From: Cristatella mucedo
Lineage: Eukaryota; Bryozoa; Phylactolaemata; Cristatellidae
Length of the DNA: 21,108 nucleotides
Reading direction: 5' to 3'
NCBI GenBank assembly: GCA_009760855.2
Contig: WPIO01000593.1
Span: 1 to 21,108, forward strand
This document shows positions 7,127 to 16,379 of this stretch, one piece after another. The notes beneath the pieces were generated by a model, which made no database searches, had not been told where the DNA came from, and saw only the letters and a program-made list of their open reading frames with translations. The position numbers and the translations under genes are program-made. Within the stretch, counting starts at the first letter, position 1; the number at the start of each line of letters is the position of its first letter.

Positions 7127-9336
7127 GCTACTGGAAGGGCATCCCTGTCCAGCTTGAAGGCCGAATAGGTTCCAGATGATTCTTTTCGGACAGAGATTCG
7201 GCTGAAGTTGACAGACCAGCCACCACCAAGGAGCAGCTCCAGTGGGTATCAGACCAATTCCAAAGGCCGAATTGCCACCGCCAGTCCCACAGCTTCCTGG
7301 CCTACTCTTAAGCTCTTGCTCTCACTCTTGCACTGGCGCTGCTGTCTGGCTCACTGCTCCAGGACAGAGACATTTCCGCCCGTTGAACAGTACTTGTTTG
7401 AGCTAAAATTAAGCCAAGGCCAGCGTGGTGCTGCATTACTAGTATTTTCCCTTAAATCATTCATAAACCTCTTCTCAATTCGCATATTTCTTATTCCTAA
7501 GTTGTTGGATAGCGGAAGTGCAATTCACATTTCTTAAACCCACGTCTGAAGGAAAAGATCGTTTTAAAATAGCAATGACGAAAATATGGACACCAAACAC
7601 GGGAACGAGTCAATCTAACCGATTGCATAACATTTGCAAGTTAGCTAAAAGTGATTGGTCGGCAAACTTCTAGTGGCAATGCATCTACAGGAGCTAGTTA
7701 TTCAACGATTAGACATACGGGTGATTCAAAGTGGCAGCTAGAACTAGTTAGATCCCCAACACTAGCTATGTCGTTCTCATTCAGATTCAGTTTATTCAGT
7801 TATGGTGTGACTTCTGAAACAGCTTTGGCGATATAGTAGCGGCGAAATCCTCTCGTCACGAGTAGAATGTAGTTGGCTAAACTTGATTGAGTTATAGTGG
7901 CATGGGATATTTCTAGATTAATTATGGAATATGTATTGGCTAAAGTTTATTACAATTAAAAAAGCTTGCTGCACTGTGTACATGCTTGGAATATCCTGAA
8001 TTATAAAATAAATCTGAGTTCATGCAAGCTCCAATGACAGAAAAATATAGAGAATGAACAAAGAAGGGATAATTTCCATACAGTTGGGCATGAGTTGTTG
8101 CGCACAGTATGAAATAAAAGTGCTCGTATTTTCAACATTTACTTAATTTGACAGGCAATCTCATGCCAGAAGCCCGGTTGGTGAGTTCATCTTCATACCT
8201 AATCGCATTCAGTTAGCCATTAATGCTTGCTCCAAACATTATGCCTTGCTCCTCTCATTGATTAGATTGATTAGATTAGATTGCACAGATTGATCGAGCA
8301 CTGTGGCTTTGGATATTGACTTAATTAAATCATGAAATTTAATTTTGACCTGTGAAACTGATACTGGCAGATGGCAATCCGGTAAATCATCCCACCTGTA
8401 GAACCGATGCTGCTGTGCCAAGTGATTGAGCAGCGTGGTCGATCAAGGTAAAGGTGAATGTATTTCGTAGATGGGGTCTTAGAATTCTCACCGTGATGCA
8501 CTCAAACTCATTATTGAAGATTAGGTTATTAAAGGGCAAGACGCATATCACCTGTACTCTATACAATCCACTGTCCCAAATGTATACTCACTCAAAATGA
8601 TATGATAGTACACATGCCGAAGTGCAAGCTTGGCGAGTCCCACTTACTAAGCTCACAGTATCTCATCGTTCGGAGTTTGTTCTACTAGAATCCGCTGACA
8701 GAGGTAGCAGTCGATAAATTATAATATGCCACTATGCATCCACAAAGTTTGTGTCAGCTTCATTAAAAATTAGAAAATGGAATATGAGAAGCTATTTGGA
8801 ACAGTGGTATTGTATTTCCTTAAAGTAATGACAGACCTTGATGAAGCTATTCTTCAGCATACTTTGCAAGAGATAAGACACCGGAAATGTTTACGCAAGT
8901 ATGTAGTTGTTTTACTAATTATATGGAACCACGACTGGATCGTCCTTTTCAAAGCGTATATATAGAACCAGGAAAGCTGACGGCCATATGCAAATTCACT
9001 GTTCTCATTATTTTAACTATCATTGAAAAATTGCACGCACTTTGAATGTACTACAATGACTTGAAAATGCAATTTCATATCATATAAAACCTGTTGCATA
9101 CCTTTGGAATTTTTTAGCGTATGCAGACGCTATCCAAAATAGTACAATCGACTGTCGGGAGCTGCAGCATGTAGTCTTGGAGAGCCTCGACGTAAATGTA
9201 ATGGGCAAACTCACGCCCGGCTCTTAGTATCCGGACTGGTTTGCAGAACTATTCACTTTCCACTGCCGAAGAATACTAAGCACGGATGAGTGGAGCCTCT
9301 TGCCTTTACTATCTTACCGAGCCACCTTAATTTATA
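7123..9336. other. Unassigned non-coding DNA
   Basis: No convincing gene was found. The 109-residue ORF at 7208-7537 is Ser/Leu-rich with no recognised motif. The ORF at 8777-8965 contains a helix-like stretch (DLDEAILQHTLQEIRHRK) followed by GTATGT, which could be a splice donor, but no good acceptor or homology was seen. A short GATTA-type repeat lies at about 8258-8282, and a hairpin TAGCGT/ACGCTA at 9115-9132. Confidence 0.5.
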
Positions 9337-9442
9337 AAAATAATAAAAATATTAATTCACTGATGAAGCACCCTCAGAGCAATCTCTTTCTAGGCGCTTT
9401 ACGTTTGCTGCAAAGGGAAATGCAATTGAATGGTGAGTAGTA
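9337..9442 (-). mobile_element. LINE B terminal fragment of about 100 bp
   Basis: On the minus strand it carries the B 3' UTR end (TTGCATTTCCCTTTGCAGCA), the AAAGCGCCTAGAAAGAGATT arm and a degraded hairpin, then A/T-rich sequence. It lies directly downstream of the 3' end of the larger B copy at 9443-12765, giving two copies of the same end in tandem. It is either a very short separate insertion or a 3' end duplication made during the insertion of the larger copy. Confidence 0.75.
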
Positions 9443-9718
9443 TAATATAATAATAATAATGTACTTGATAAAACGCCCTCAGAGAACTCAATCTCTTTCT
9501 AGGCGCTCTACATTTGCTGCAAAGGGAAATGCAATTGAATGGCAAGTAAAATCATGCTTGAAAAACCAACAAAATGAACAACGTGTTTAGGGGTGACATG
9601 CACAGGATCAGCATGCTAATGTGGTTAGTGGCAGCATGCAATATAATGCTTGATAAACAAACGAATAGAATAACATGGTTAGGGTGGACATGCACTGGGT
9701 CGGCATGCAAATGTGGTT

Positions 9719-10101
9719 GTAATGTAATGTATCTCCGTCAGTAACTCCACAAAGTCATAAAGACCATGTGGGTGTTGTGCCGGAGAGTTTTGCATAGCCC
9801 ACTCACAGCCTAAGCGCTTTCGGTACGCATTCGGTAGCCAACAGACTTCTTCTCACGCAACAAAGAGAAAGTGGGAAGCATGGCAGAGTCAGGAGAGCTT
9901 TTGAGGTAGTGAGTAGCATAGAAGTAGCAGTTCTGGACCAGTGAAAAAGATGTGCCATAGTCGGCAGTTGGAGAGTAGTTGTCGTTGCGTAATAATTGTG
10001 AAAGCGAGTTCCACAGTCTAGGACCTGCAGAGCCAAAGCTTCTGTCGCCAACTGTCTTTAAGCGGAGGAATGGAACAGCTAATTTATTGTCCACACAGGA
10101 C
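9719..10101 (-). mobile_element. LINE family A 3' fragment inserted into LINE B 3' UTR (copy 3)
   Basis: It matches the last 380 bp of the long A copy from CVDNKLAVPFLRL onward, including GDRSFGSAGPRLWNSL, the extended C-terminus, the stem-loop and a CATTACATTAC end at 9719-9729. It splits the B sequence CAAATGTGGTTAGTGGCAGC: TGGTT occurs at 9714-9718 and again at 10103-10107, a likely 5-bp target-site duplication. The A frame (9810-10099) ends early at RMRTESA because one base is lost near 9817. Confidence 0.9.
9732..9786 (-). other. 3'-terminal stem-loop of LINE A (copy 3)
   Basis: TCTCCGTCAGTAAC at 9732-9745 pairs imperfectly with the strand ending CCGGAGA at 9786; CCACA/TGTGG forms the inner helix. 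Terminal repeats of the ATTAC type lie just outside. Confidence 0.55.
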
Positions 10102-10155
10102 TTGGTTAGTGGCAGCATGCACAGTGTCAGCACGCACAACCACATGTAGGACGAT

Positions 10156-10510
10156 TCACAGGGACCCACTAGCAGCTGTCCTAAATATCTGTGTTTGTAC
10201 AAGTTTTTTTAAATGGGGTCAAGTCAAGGATGTTCTGACGCTCGTCGCGAGCGATTTGCGAGCTTTGGTAGCATACGAACTAGATGCACGGTCACCAAAG
10301 GATTTTAGGTGTGTATGAGGTGTTTGTAGATCGTTGGATTCCGAAAAGCTGGTGGTACGCTTTTTGGCCTGATGGGGGAGTAGATCAGAGAGATAGGCTA
10401 GAGCCAAAGAATTAAGTGACCTAAAAGTGAGCTCCGAAACCTTAAAGTATATCCGTTGTTTGACTAGTAGCCAGAGCAGGTCGGCGAGAAGTGGTGTAAT
10501 GTTTTAACTG
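10156..10510 (-). pseudogene. LINE B host copy: ORF2 C-terminus
   Basis: It reads HITPLLADLLWLLVKQRI, FKVSELTFRSLNSLALAYL, LPHQAKKRTTSFSESN, LKSFGDRASSSYATK, then a frameshift and a remnant of the FKKxLKTHLFRTAFSGSL ending with a TGA stop at 10156-10158. It continues the RT block that ends at 11480 on the other side of the inserted inverted copy; only a few bases are missing or unclear at the join. This is the normal L2-type C-terminus, unlike family A. Confidence 0.8.
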
Positions 10511-11479
10511 CAATACACACTCAGTTTTACCTTTGCTTTGATCCCTCCCAGCCGTCGAGCCCCTCAAATTCACTCAACTCACTTGCTGTATGCATTGATG
10601 ACATCCGCACATGGATGGCATCAAATTTTCTAAAAATAAATGATGATAAAACTAACTTACTAGTTCTGTCCGAAACCAATGTAATTCGCAAGTTGGAAAG
10701 GATGAAGCTCAAAATTGGCTCTGCCAGCATATTTCCTGTTAAATCAGCTCGAAATCTAGGTGTCATATTCCAAAGCGACCTCTTGTTAGCCGGCCATATC
10801 AGCGCCACAGTAAAATCTGCCTATTTTTAGCTTCATAACATTGCAAAACTCCACAGCTAGGTTTGTCTGTCCTGAGCTTCGCAGCTGCCACATTACACCA
10901 CTCCTCGCCGACCTGCACTGGCTACCAGTCAAGCAACGGATTGACTTCAAGGTTTTGTTGATCACTTTTAGGTCACTTCATTTTTGGCTCCAACCTATCT
11001 CTCAGATAAACTCCCCCATCAGGCCAAGCAACGCACCACCCGCTTTTCGGAATCCAACAGTTTACCTCGTACAAACCTCAAATCCTTTGGAGACCATGCA
11101 TTTAGTTCGTATGCTCCGTAAGCCTGGGTATCCCTCCCGACCTGCGTCAGAACATCACCTGATCTGACCGCATTTTAAAAAGAACTTAAAAACACATCTA
11201 TTTAGGACAGCATTTAGTGGGTCCCTGTGATTCGTCCTTGATGTGCTTATGCGTGCTGACACTGTGCATGCTGCCACTAACCACATTTGCATGTTGACCC
11301 TCTGCATGTCACCCCTAACCATGTTATCCATTTTGTTGGTTTATTAAGCATTATTTTACTCGCCGTTCAATTGCATTCCCCTTTGCAGCAAATGTAAAGC
11401 ACCTAGAGAGAGAGAGAGAGAGAGATTTAATTCTCTGAGGGCGCTTTACCAAGTCCATTATTAATATTATTATCATTAT
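10511..11479 (+). mobile_element. LINE family B copy inserted inverted in the host B element
   Basis: 5'-truncated at the RT motif C (CACTCAGTTTTACC corresponds to the DDTQLY codons). It runs through the C-terminus, stop and 3' UTR to the hairpin (about 11391-11450) and an ATTATTAATATTATTATC tail ending at 11479. About 135 bp is missing near 10845 relative to the host copy; GCAAAA-like microhomology at the break suggests an internal deletion. The hairpin contains an expanded GA run (11405-11426). It sits in the host B copy between the codons for ARLVCR and HITPLL, so it is younger than the host. Confidence 0.87.
10513..11230 (+). pseudogene. LINE B inverted copy: ORF2 C-terminal part
   Basis: Reads FDPSQPSSPSNSLNSL-like codons, then IDDIRTWMASNFLKINDDKT, NLGVIFQSDLLLAGHI, then a TAG at 10828-10830 where the host copy has Lys (AYFKLHN). 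After the deletion: STARFVCPELRSCHITPLL, HWLPVKQRIDFKVL, a frameshift near 10980, LPHQAKQRTTRFSESNSL, LKSFGDHAFSSYAP, TAA at 11119-11121, VRTSPDLTAFKKNLKTHLF and the TGA stop at 11228-11230. Both nonsense codons recur at the equivalent places in the copy at 19760-21108. Confidence 0.82.
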
Positions 11480-12755
11480 TCGCGACAGACAAGCCTAGCT
11501 GTAGGGTTTTGCACCAGCTCCAATTGCCCGATCGCACATGCCGGTAGGCCAGTAAACAGTGAGTTACAGAAGTCAAGACGAGATTTCACGAATGCATGGA
11601 CCGACTTGGACGTGGTATCCTTATCCAGACAAGCCCAAATTTTAGCAGTGTTATGAAGCTTAAAATAGGCAGATTTGACCAAGGATCTGATATAGTCGTC
11701 TAACGAGAGGTCGCTTTCGAACATGACACCTATATTTCGAGCTGATTCAACAGGTGTTATGCTGGCAGAGTCAATTTTGAGCCTCAGTCTTTCCAATTTC
11801 TGAATTACACTGGGTTTTTCCATAACTATTAAGTTATTTTTATCATCGTTCAGTTTAAAAAAAATATTCTGCCATCTGTTTCTGGATGTCATTAATACAT
11901 GCAGCAAGTGAGTTGAGAGCAGTCGAGGTGCTCGAAGGCTGGGAGGGATCAAAGCAATGCTACAACTGAGTGTCGTCCGGATAAAAGTGAAAGCCTGGAT
12001 TGTGCTTGGCAATCACATCAGCAAATGAGAGAATATAAACCTTGAAGAGAACCGTACCTAGCACGGAGCCCTGACGCACTCCATGTTTTAGAGTTACCTG
12101 GAATGATATTAGTCCATTCACGTCAATACTGTGTAGTCTCCCACTGAGATAGATCCAGAAGCATTGCAGAGCAGTTCCAGTGATCACTAAACGAGATGAG
12201 AGGCGCTCTAACAGAACTTTGTGATTAATAGTATGAAGAGCTGCCGAAAGATCGTGCAAAAAAAGCAGAGACATTATACCCATGTCTGCATTCCAAAGTA
12301 GGCCGTTGTATACCCTAAGCAATGCTGACTCTGTGTAGTGGCTAGCTCTAAAGCCAGACTGGAACTTACTAGCAACGTGTGAAATTTTGATATATAAGTT
12401 CAACTGGTCCGCCACGACTCGTTCACGTGTCATTGATAAGAAAAATGGAAGGGAGACTGGGCGGTAGTTGCGAAAGTCATCTTGGTCTAGTGTCGCTTTC
12501 TTGAAAAGTAGCCTGACTACAGCTTTTTTGAAAGGTGTGGGACATGACCTGAGGCAAATGGCATAATAATGATGTTAATCATGCACGGCAGCAGCAGATC
12601 AATGCAACGTAGGAGCAGGAAAGTGGGAATATGGTCCAGAGGACTTGTTGTCTACTTTAATTGGAATACGAACTTTAGGACTAGATCACTAGTGACCTGC
12701 TTAAATGTAGACATTGAGGTGCAGCCAGGAATCGGGCTACAGCACTCTGTGATTA
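11480..12755 (-). pseudogene. LINE B host copy: RT domain
   Basis: Order on the minus strand: STFKQVTSDLVLKFVFQLK, then a TAG at 12652-12654, DHIPTFLLLRCIDLLLP, FKKAVVRLLFKKA, NYRPVSLPF, FQSGFRASHYTESALLRV, motif A, GVRQGSVLGT, and motif C at about 11972-11983. Motif A reads SAALHTINH, so the catalytic Asp is replaced by His. Motif C is YPDD. A TAG replaces the usual Tyr codon at 11960-11962, and a frameshift follows before FFKLNDDKNNLIVM. The block ends at ARLVCR, exactly where the inverted B copy begins. Multiple catalytic losses make this a dead copy, more decayed than the long family-A element. Confidence 0.83.
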
Positions 12756-12805
12756 CCGATTACTAAGTACAATTGTAGGGTTATAATAGAATCAGAAGCT
12801 GTAGC

Positions 12806-13045
12806 TCTTCAGGTCCTAGACTTTATAACTCCCTTACACGATTCATACGTGACGAAAACCGCCCTCCTGCTACCGACTATGGCACATCCTTTCTAGCGAA
12901 CCTGAGCTGCTACTTCCATGCTACTCACTAACTCAATATCTCCTATGACTTTGCTATGCTTCTCAATTTCTCTTTGTTGCATGAGTGGAAGTCTTTTGGC
13001 TACCCAATACATACCGAAGGCTCCTGGGCTGTGAGTGCACTATAA
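12806..13045 (+). pseudogene. ORF2 C-terminal extension of the diverged LINE A copy
   Basis: In one frame it reads SGPRLYNSL, TDYGTSF, LSCYFHATH, one in-frame TAA at 12929-12931, LNIS, FAMLLNFSLLHEW, FGYPIHTEGSWAVSAL and a stop at 13043-13045. Most differences from the long copy leave the frame intact and many are conservative, although the nucleotides have drifted considerably. This suggests the extension was a translated, selected part of the family-A protein before this copy inserted. Confidence 0.65.
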
Positions 13046-13090
13046 GAAAAACTCCAGCCTAATTCCACGTTGTCTTTCTGGCTTTGTAGA

Positions 13091-13165
13091 TAGGTATTAT
13101 TAATATTATAATTATAATTAATTATAATAAAAATTATAATATTATTAGTAGATAGATATTTGTAG
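13091..13165. repeat. A/T-rich simple sequence (ATT/TAA)
   Basis: Consists largely of ATTA, TAATTA and TATTAT units. It splits the apparent 3' UTR of the diverged LINE-A copy, so it is either an expanded tail or a small insertion; GTAGATAGGTATT and GTAGATAGATATT on its two sides hint at a duplication. Confidence 0.7.
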
Positions 13166-13195
13166 ATGGGAAAAATTGGATGACGTTACATTACA

Positions 13196-14574
13196 CATGC
13201 CTATGAAACACCCGTCATCACCGAAAGATAGCATGAATTAGAACTTGCCTACGTAAATATTTGGAATGATTCTTTGAGACAGATTATCCAGATTACTCTA
13301 ATAGTCTGTTAAAACTCAACCTTTTTCTATCTTAGCTCTAAAGCACCAATCTCGAATGCCTGACAAGCTAGATAAAAAATAGCACTCCTTTCATTTTACC
13401 CTAATGCAGATACTCTTACAAATAAATACTCAAAGTTGAAGGTGAATATATTGAAGCTTATTATTTACGTATAATCTGAGCTTTCTTCTGCATGTATCTT
13501 GAAAATGTTAGGTGACATGTTTTTGAGGATCTAGATTGAATAGAGACTGTGACTATTAGAGTGCATTGCTCTGACATGACCGTACGAAAGTTGCACGAGG
13601 CCGTTTATTTTTTTGCGTGCTTAATTAATGCCTAAGCGTGTAGTGGTATCACGTTTCGCTCTAATTGATTTGTGTCCAGCATGCTGAATGCTTTTAAAAT
13701 TAAAAAACGGTGCTCCTGAAACTAACATCAAAGCTTTTATTCGGCACGTCACAATGACACTAATACAAACTTATCTATATATATATCGCAATCAATTGAA
13801 TTATCATTTCCGATTTGTAGCACTGATCGATTTTTATTTATTCAAAAATTGCAATAGGATCAGCATGAAATCTGAGCGGCTCCTTAATTAGGTTGTTATA
13901 GCAGTGACTAATAAAGTGATCCATAAATTTTGATCCTAGGGAAAGAAGTTTTGCATTCGGCTACCATTTCAAATTCTAATAGTTTTGCTTGATCGGGCTT
14001 TGATTTATTATCTCTGTGCATTATGAATTTAATGCATTACGTAATTAAGAACAGGAGTTTCTCTACCACTTCTATAGAAGGCTATACATACATCCGATAA
14101 ACAAAGAAGAGTTCAATTCGAGCATAAGGGAGCAAGAGCAATTTCAATCGGTCTCCCTCTTGCTCCTTCCTATAAAGACACGGCATGGAGCTGTGGATAA
14201 ACCATATAAACTGGTGGATAGCCACTTCCAGTCTAATAAGTAATTACAGCCTTTTTTCATTCAATACCTTAACTGAGACTGCATTGCCTTAATGGCATTA
14301 CACATTTCTTGTAGCAAAAACTACCCACATTAAGTATCTCTGCTCTCTTCCTTAGACTGCTTATAGCTTAAGAGAATGATGAGTATCAATCATTACCAAG
14401 AACTTTACTCGTATGTTGTAGTGAATAACATTTTTAATTGAGCCAGTATGTAGGTGAAGGTATCGAACGACCCGGGATGCCGGCTGTAATCTGATGGCCT
14501 AATTTCAGAGCATCGATATATATTAGGTCCTCTTAATGACAATGAATTATTAATTAATCCTAGCTGATTCAACA
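13196..14574. other. Unassigned non-coding DNA
   Basis: A/T-rich with no ORF or repeat that I recognise. The 67-residue ORF at 13688-13891 lacks motifs. A stretch at 14108-14170 contains GGAGCAAGAGC and, shortly after, its near-complement CTTGCTCCTT, a small inverted repeat. Confidence 0.5.
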
Positions 14575-14730
14575 GCCTCTTTTTGTATAGTGACAGAAGA
14601 GCCTTTACGGCTATCACCACCGCTTGCGGTGGCGGTAAAGGATCGCCCACCACAGGAATTGAACTCACGATCTTGAGACCAAGGTCATGAAAGCAGCCGC
14701 CTTACCTAGTGTGCCATCACGGCTCTTAGG
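14575..14730 (-). mobile_element. tRNA-derived SINE of a second type
   Basis: On the minus strand, GCCGTGATGGCACACTAGG contains an A box (TGGCACACTAGG, 14705-14716). GTTCAATTC at 14656-14664 matches the B-box pattern GWTCRANNC exactly, about 40 bases downstream. A strong hairpin follows (CCACCGC/GCGGTGG, about 14620-14635). The tRNA-like part differs from the SINE at 6888 and 14970, and the tail has no LINE-B hairpin. The 3' limit is uncertain and could extend toward 14405. The 82- and 87-residue minus-strand ORFs crossing it are not believed. Confidence 0.65.
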
Positions 14731-14969
14731 GCACGATAAAAGCGAACAACCTTTTACAAACGAGTTCGTCCTGTCTTCATGTAGCATAGCACATATTTGT
14801 AGGTCTAACTTAGGTTCTATCTTGTGGAAAGACTGATAAGCGTCGATGAAAACAGGTGTATATCTTCTCGTTAACAACTGCATGAGAAATGTAGGTAATC
14901 TTTGACAGGCCAACTTCTTGAAACTATTGATAAAATGTATTGCTATTGAAAATATAGTAATTTGTTTGT

Positions 14970-15128
14970 ATAATAAATAATAATGTTTGTATAATTTTTA
15001 TAGCACCCTAAGAGATTTTAATCTCTATTCAGGCGCTTCACATATGCCTCGGGGCTCGAGCCCTCGACCTCAGTCAGACCTTGGTCGGGGTGAGCACCTT
15101 AACCGCTAGACCAAACCAGCTCGAAGAT
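14970..15128 (-). mobile_element. tRNA-derived SINE with LINE-B-like tail, copy 2
   Basis: Minus-strand copy of the SINE at 6888-7025. The A box TGGTCTAGCGG (15103-15113) and B-box region GCTCGAGCC (15053-15061) are kept. GGCATATG is followed by AAGCGCCTGAATAGAGATT and the second hairpin arm AGGGTGCTATA, then an A/T-rich tail with TAA-like units (about 14970-15000). Its A box and hairpin arms look closer to a likely consensus than those of copy 1. Confidence 0.85.
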
Positions 15129-15254
15129 ACAAATTTCTTCTCCGGCACCTTAATTTATATTAAACTTACCTTCAGACAGTAGTCTTAATTTTAGCTCTCA
15201 GCTGGCAGCCTATATTTTCAAATGTAATGGCCGAAGAGCCTCAAATACTAGTGT

Positions 15255-15345
15255 AACTAGCTGAAGCTGGAAATTGGCTCTGCCAGCATCTGTGTTATAT
15301 AATATAAACAAAATATAGGTGCACCGTTCTCAAGGAATTGTTCTT
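15255..15345 (+). mobile_element. Small relic of LINE B ORF2
   Basis: AAATTGGCTCTGCCAGCAT at 15271-15289 is nearly identical to the B copy at about 10712-10730. Weaker matches continue through CTGTTA-like sequence to TATAGGTG (NLGV codons). No ends are recognisable. The surrounding A/T-rich insertions show it is old. Confidence 0.6.
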
Positions 15346-15356
15346 GCATGGTTATT

Positions 15357-15414
15357 ATTATCAACTGCATTGACATTTATTGTTATTTACTGTAATTATC
15401 AACTGCATTGACAT
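15357..15414. repeat. 20-bp direct repeat, 38-bp period
   Basis: ATTATCAACTGCATTGACAT occurs at 15357-15376 and again, identically, at 15395-15414. The 18 bases between are A/T-rich. It could be a short tandem duplication or a target-site duplication around a lost or tiny insertion. Confidence 0.8.
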
Positions 15415-16379
15415 CGTCGACATGGACCTGTATTATCTCATTAGGACGATGTACATTTTTAGGGATGAGCAGTGTCACTAGTCGATTACTCTGTGTTAGC
15501 AACTGTCTCGTTAGTATGTAATTTAAAATCCATATCATTTGCAAATGTTTGCATGGGTCTTCATGAGTCCCTTTGCTTACCGTAAGTCTATTTATACACC
15601 CATTGTACTCAAGTTGCAAAAGTACGTTCGCTTCGGATTATTAAATACATGCTAGCTATGCTGGATACGAAAGATTGTATTGCAGTTAAACTGTAACTGA
15701 CAGAATTTGAGCAATGCCATGCCCTTTTTGTTTTGTTCTTTGGCAAGACCAGTGATTTGAAATTTCGATCCTAGCAATAACTATTAATCACAAGATTATC
15801 AGATGCATGGTTGTTTGGCGATCTTTACCGAACAGTAATGCATCCTCCCGGGAGACCCTATATCGGAAAAAACTGTGATCACGATTAAGCAAAGTAAATA
15901 TCGTGAAGAAAGTTAGACATTCACGCCAAGCAAATACCCGAACCGTGTTCCAGCATTTCTTGTAAAACAAGTGCTTAGTTACTTCTCTAAAATGAGAAAT
16001 GAGTGGTAAACAAATTCCGCCGTTAGTGCTCTCCTGTAGGCATCAGCAGCTGTATAAGACCACCTGAAATATTATGGGAGAAAAATGACTAACTTAAGGA
16101 TAGGTTGCTTTACTCTTCTTGATATTTCTTTAAACTAAATTCACCAACGTTAAGCATAGTTTTTTTGGGAAATCCCATACTCAATATAAATGGGTTGGTG
16201 CTAGCCAACTTCTAAGACTCTAGGATGACTGTAAAGTCGGTTGAAAAATGTAAATAGGATACCATTCAGGCCCAAACAAGGCAGTACCTTTTCCACCTCT
16301 GTCACGTCCTCAGCCTTCTATCCGCATTCTGTGTGATCGTCACTGGACTGTTTCACTAGCCCGCTATGAAGCCAATACT
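15415..16379. other. Unassigned non-coding DNA
   Basis: No gene, element end or RNA structure was recognised. The minus-strand ORFs of 60-78 residues lack motifs. Confidence 0.5.

Larger units (their letters stand above)
9443..12765 (-). mobile_element. LINE family B (L2-like) host copy, split by two insertions
   Basis: This minus-strand element starts 5' near 12765 inside the RT N-terminal region. It runs through RT to about 11480, is interrupted by an inverted B copy (10511-11479), resumes at about 10510 with the next part of the C-terminus, and reaches its stop at 10156-10158. It is interrupted again by a family-A fragment (9719-10101) and ends in the hairpin and ATT tail at about 9443-9500. 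Without the insertions it is about 1.97 kb. A 92-bp direct duplication in its 3' UTR (9554-9645 repeated from 9646) is specific to this copy. The 5' end is truncated next to a family-A fragment. Confidence 0.85.
12789..13195 (+). mobile_element. LINE family A 3' fragment, diverged, plus strand
   Basis: From CAGAAGCTGTAGCTCTTCAG onward it aligns with the end of ORF2 and the 3' UTR of family A, but it is clearly more diverged than the other three copies. The UTR is recognisable to about GGCTTTGTAG (13081-13090). An A/T-rich stretch then intervenes, and GACGTTACATTACAC near 13180-13194 may be the original ATTAC-type end. It lies head-to-head with the 5' end of the LINE-B host copy. Confidence 0.75.

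Noticed and set aside
7208-7537. 109-residue ORF.
   Set aside because: No domain, no homologous pattern and low-complexity start; length is within chance expectation.
8777-8965. Possible exon (DLDEAILQHTLQEIRHRK followed by GTATGT).
   Set aside because: No polypyrimidine tract with a good acceptor upstream, no recognised family, and no partner exon in the window. Transcript data would be needed.
10103-11479. The opposed B copies as one twin-priming (5'-inverted) insertion.
   Set aside because: Both pieces carry their own 3' UTR and terminal tail, and the host sequence continues on both sides of the inverted copy, so these are separate insertions.
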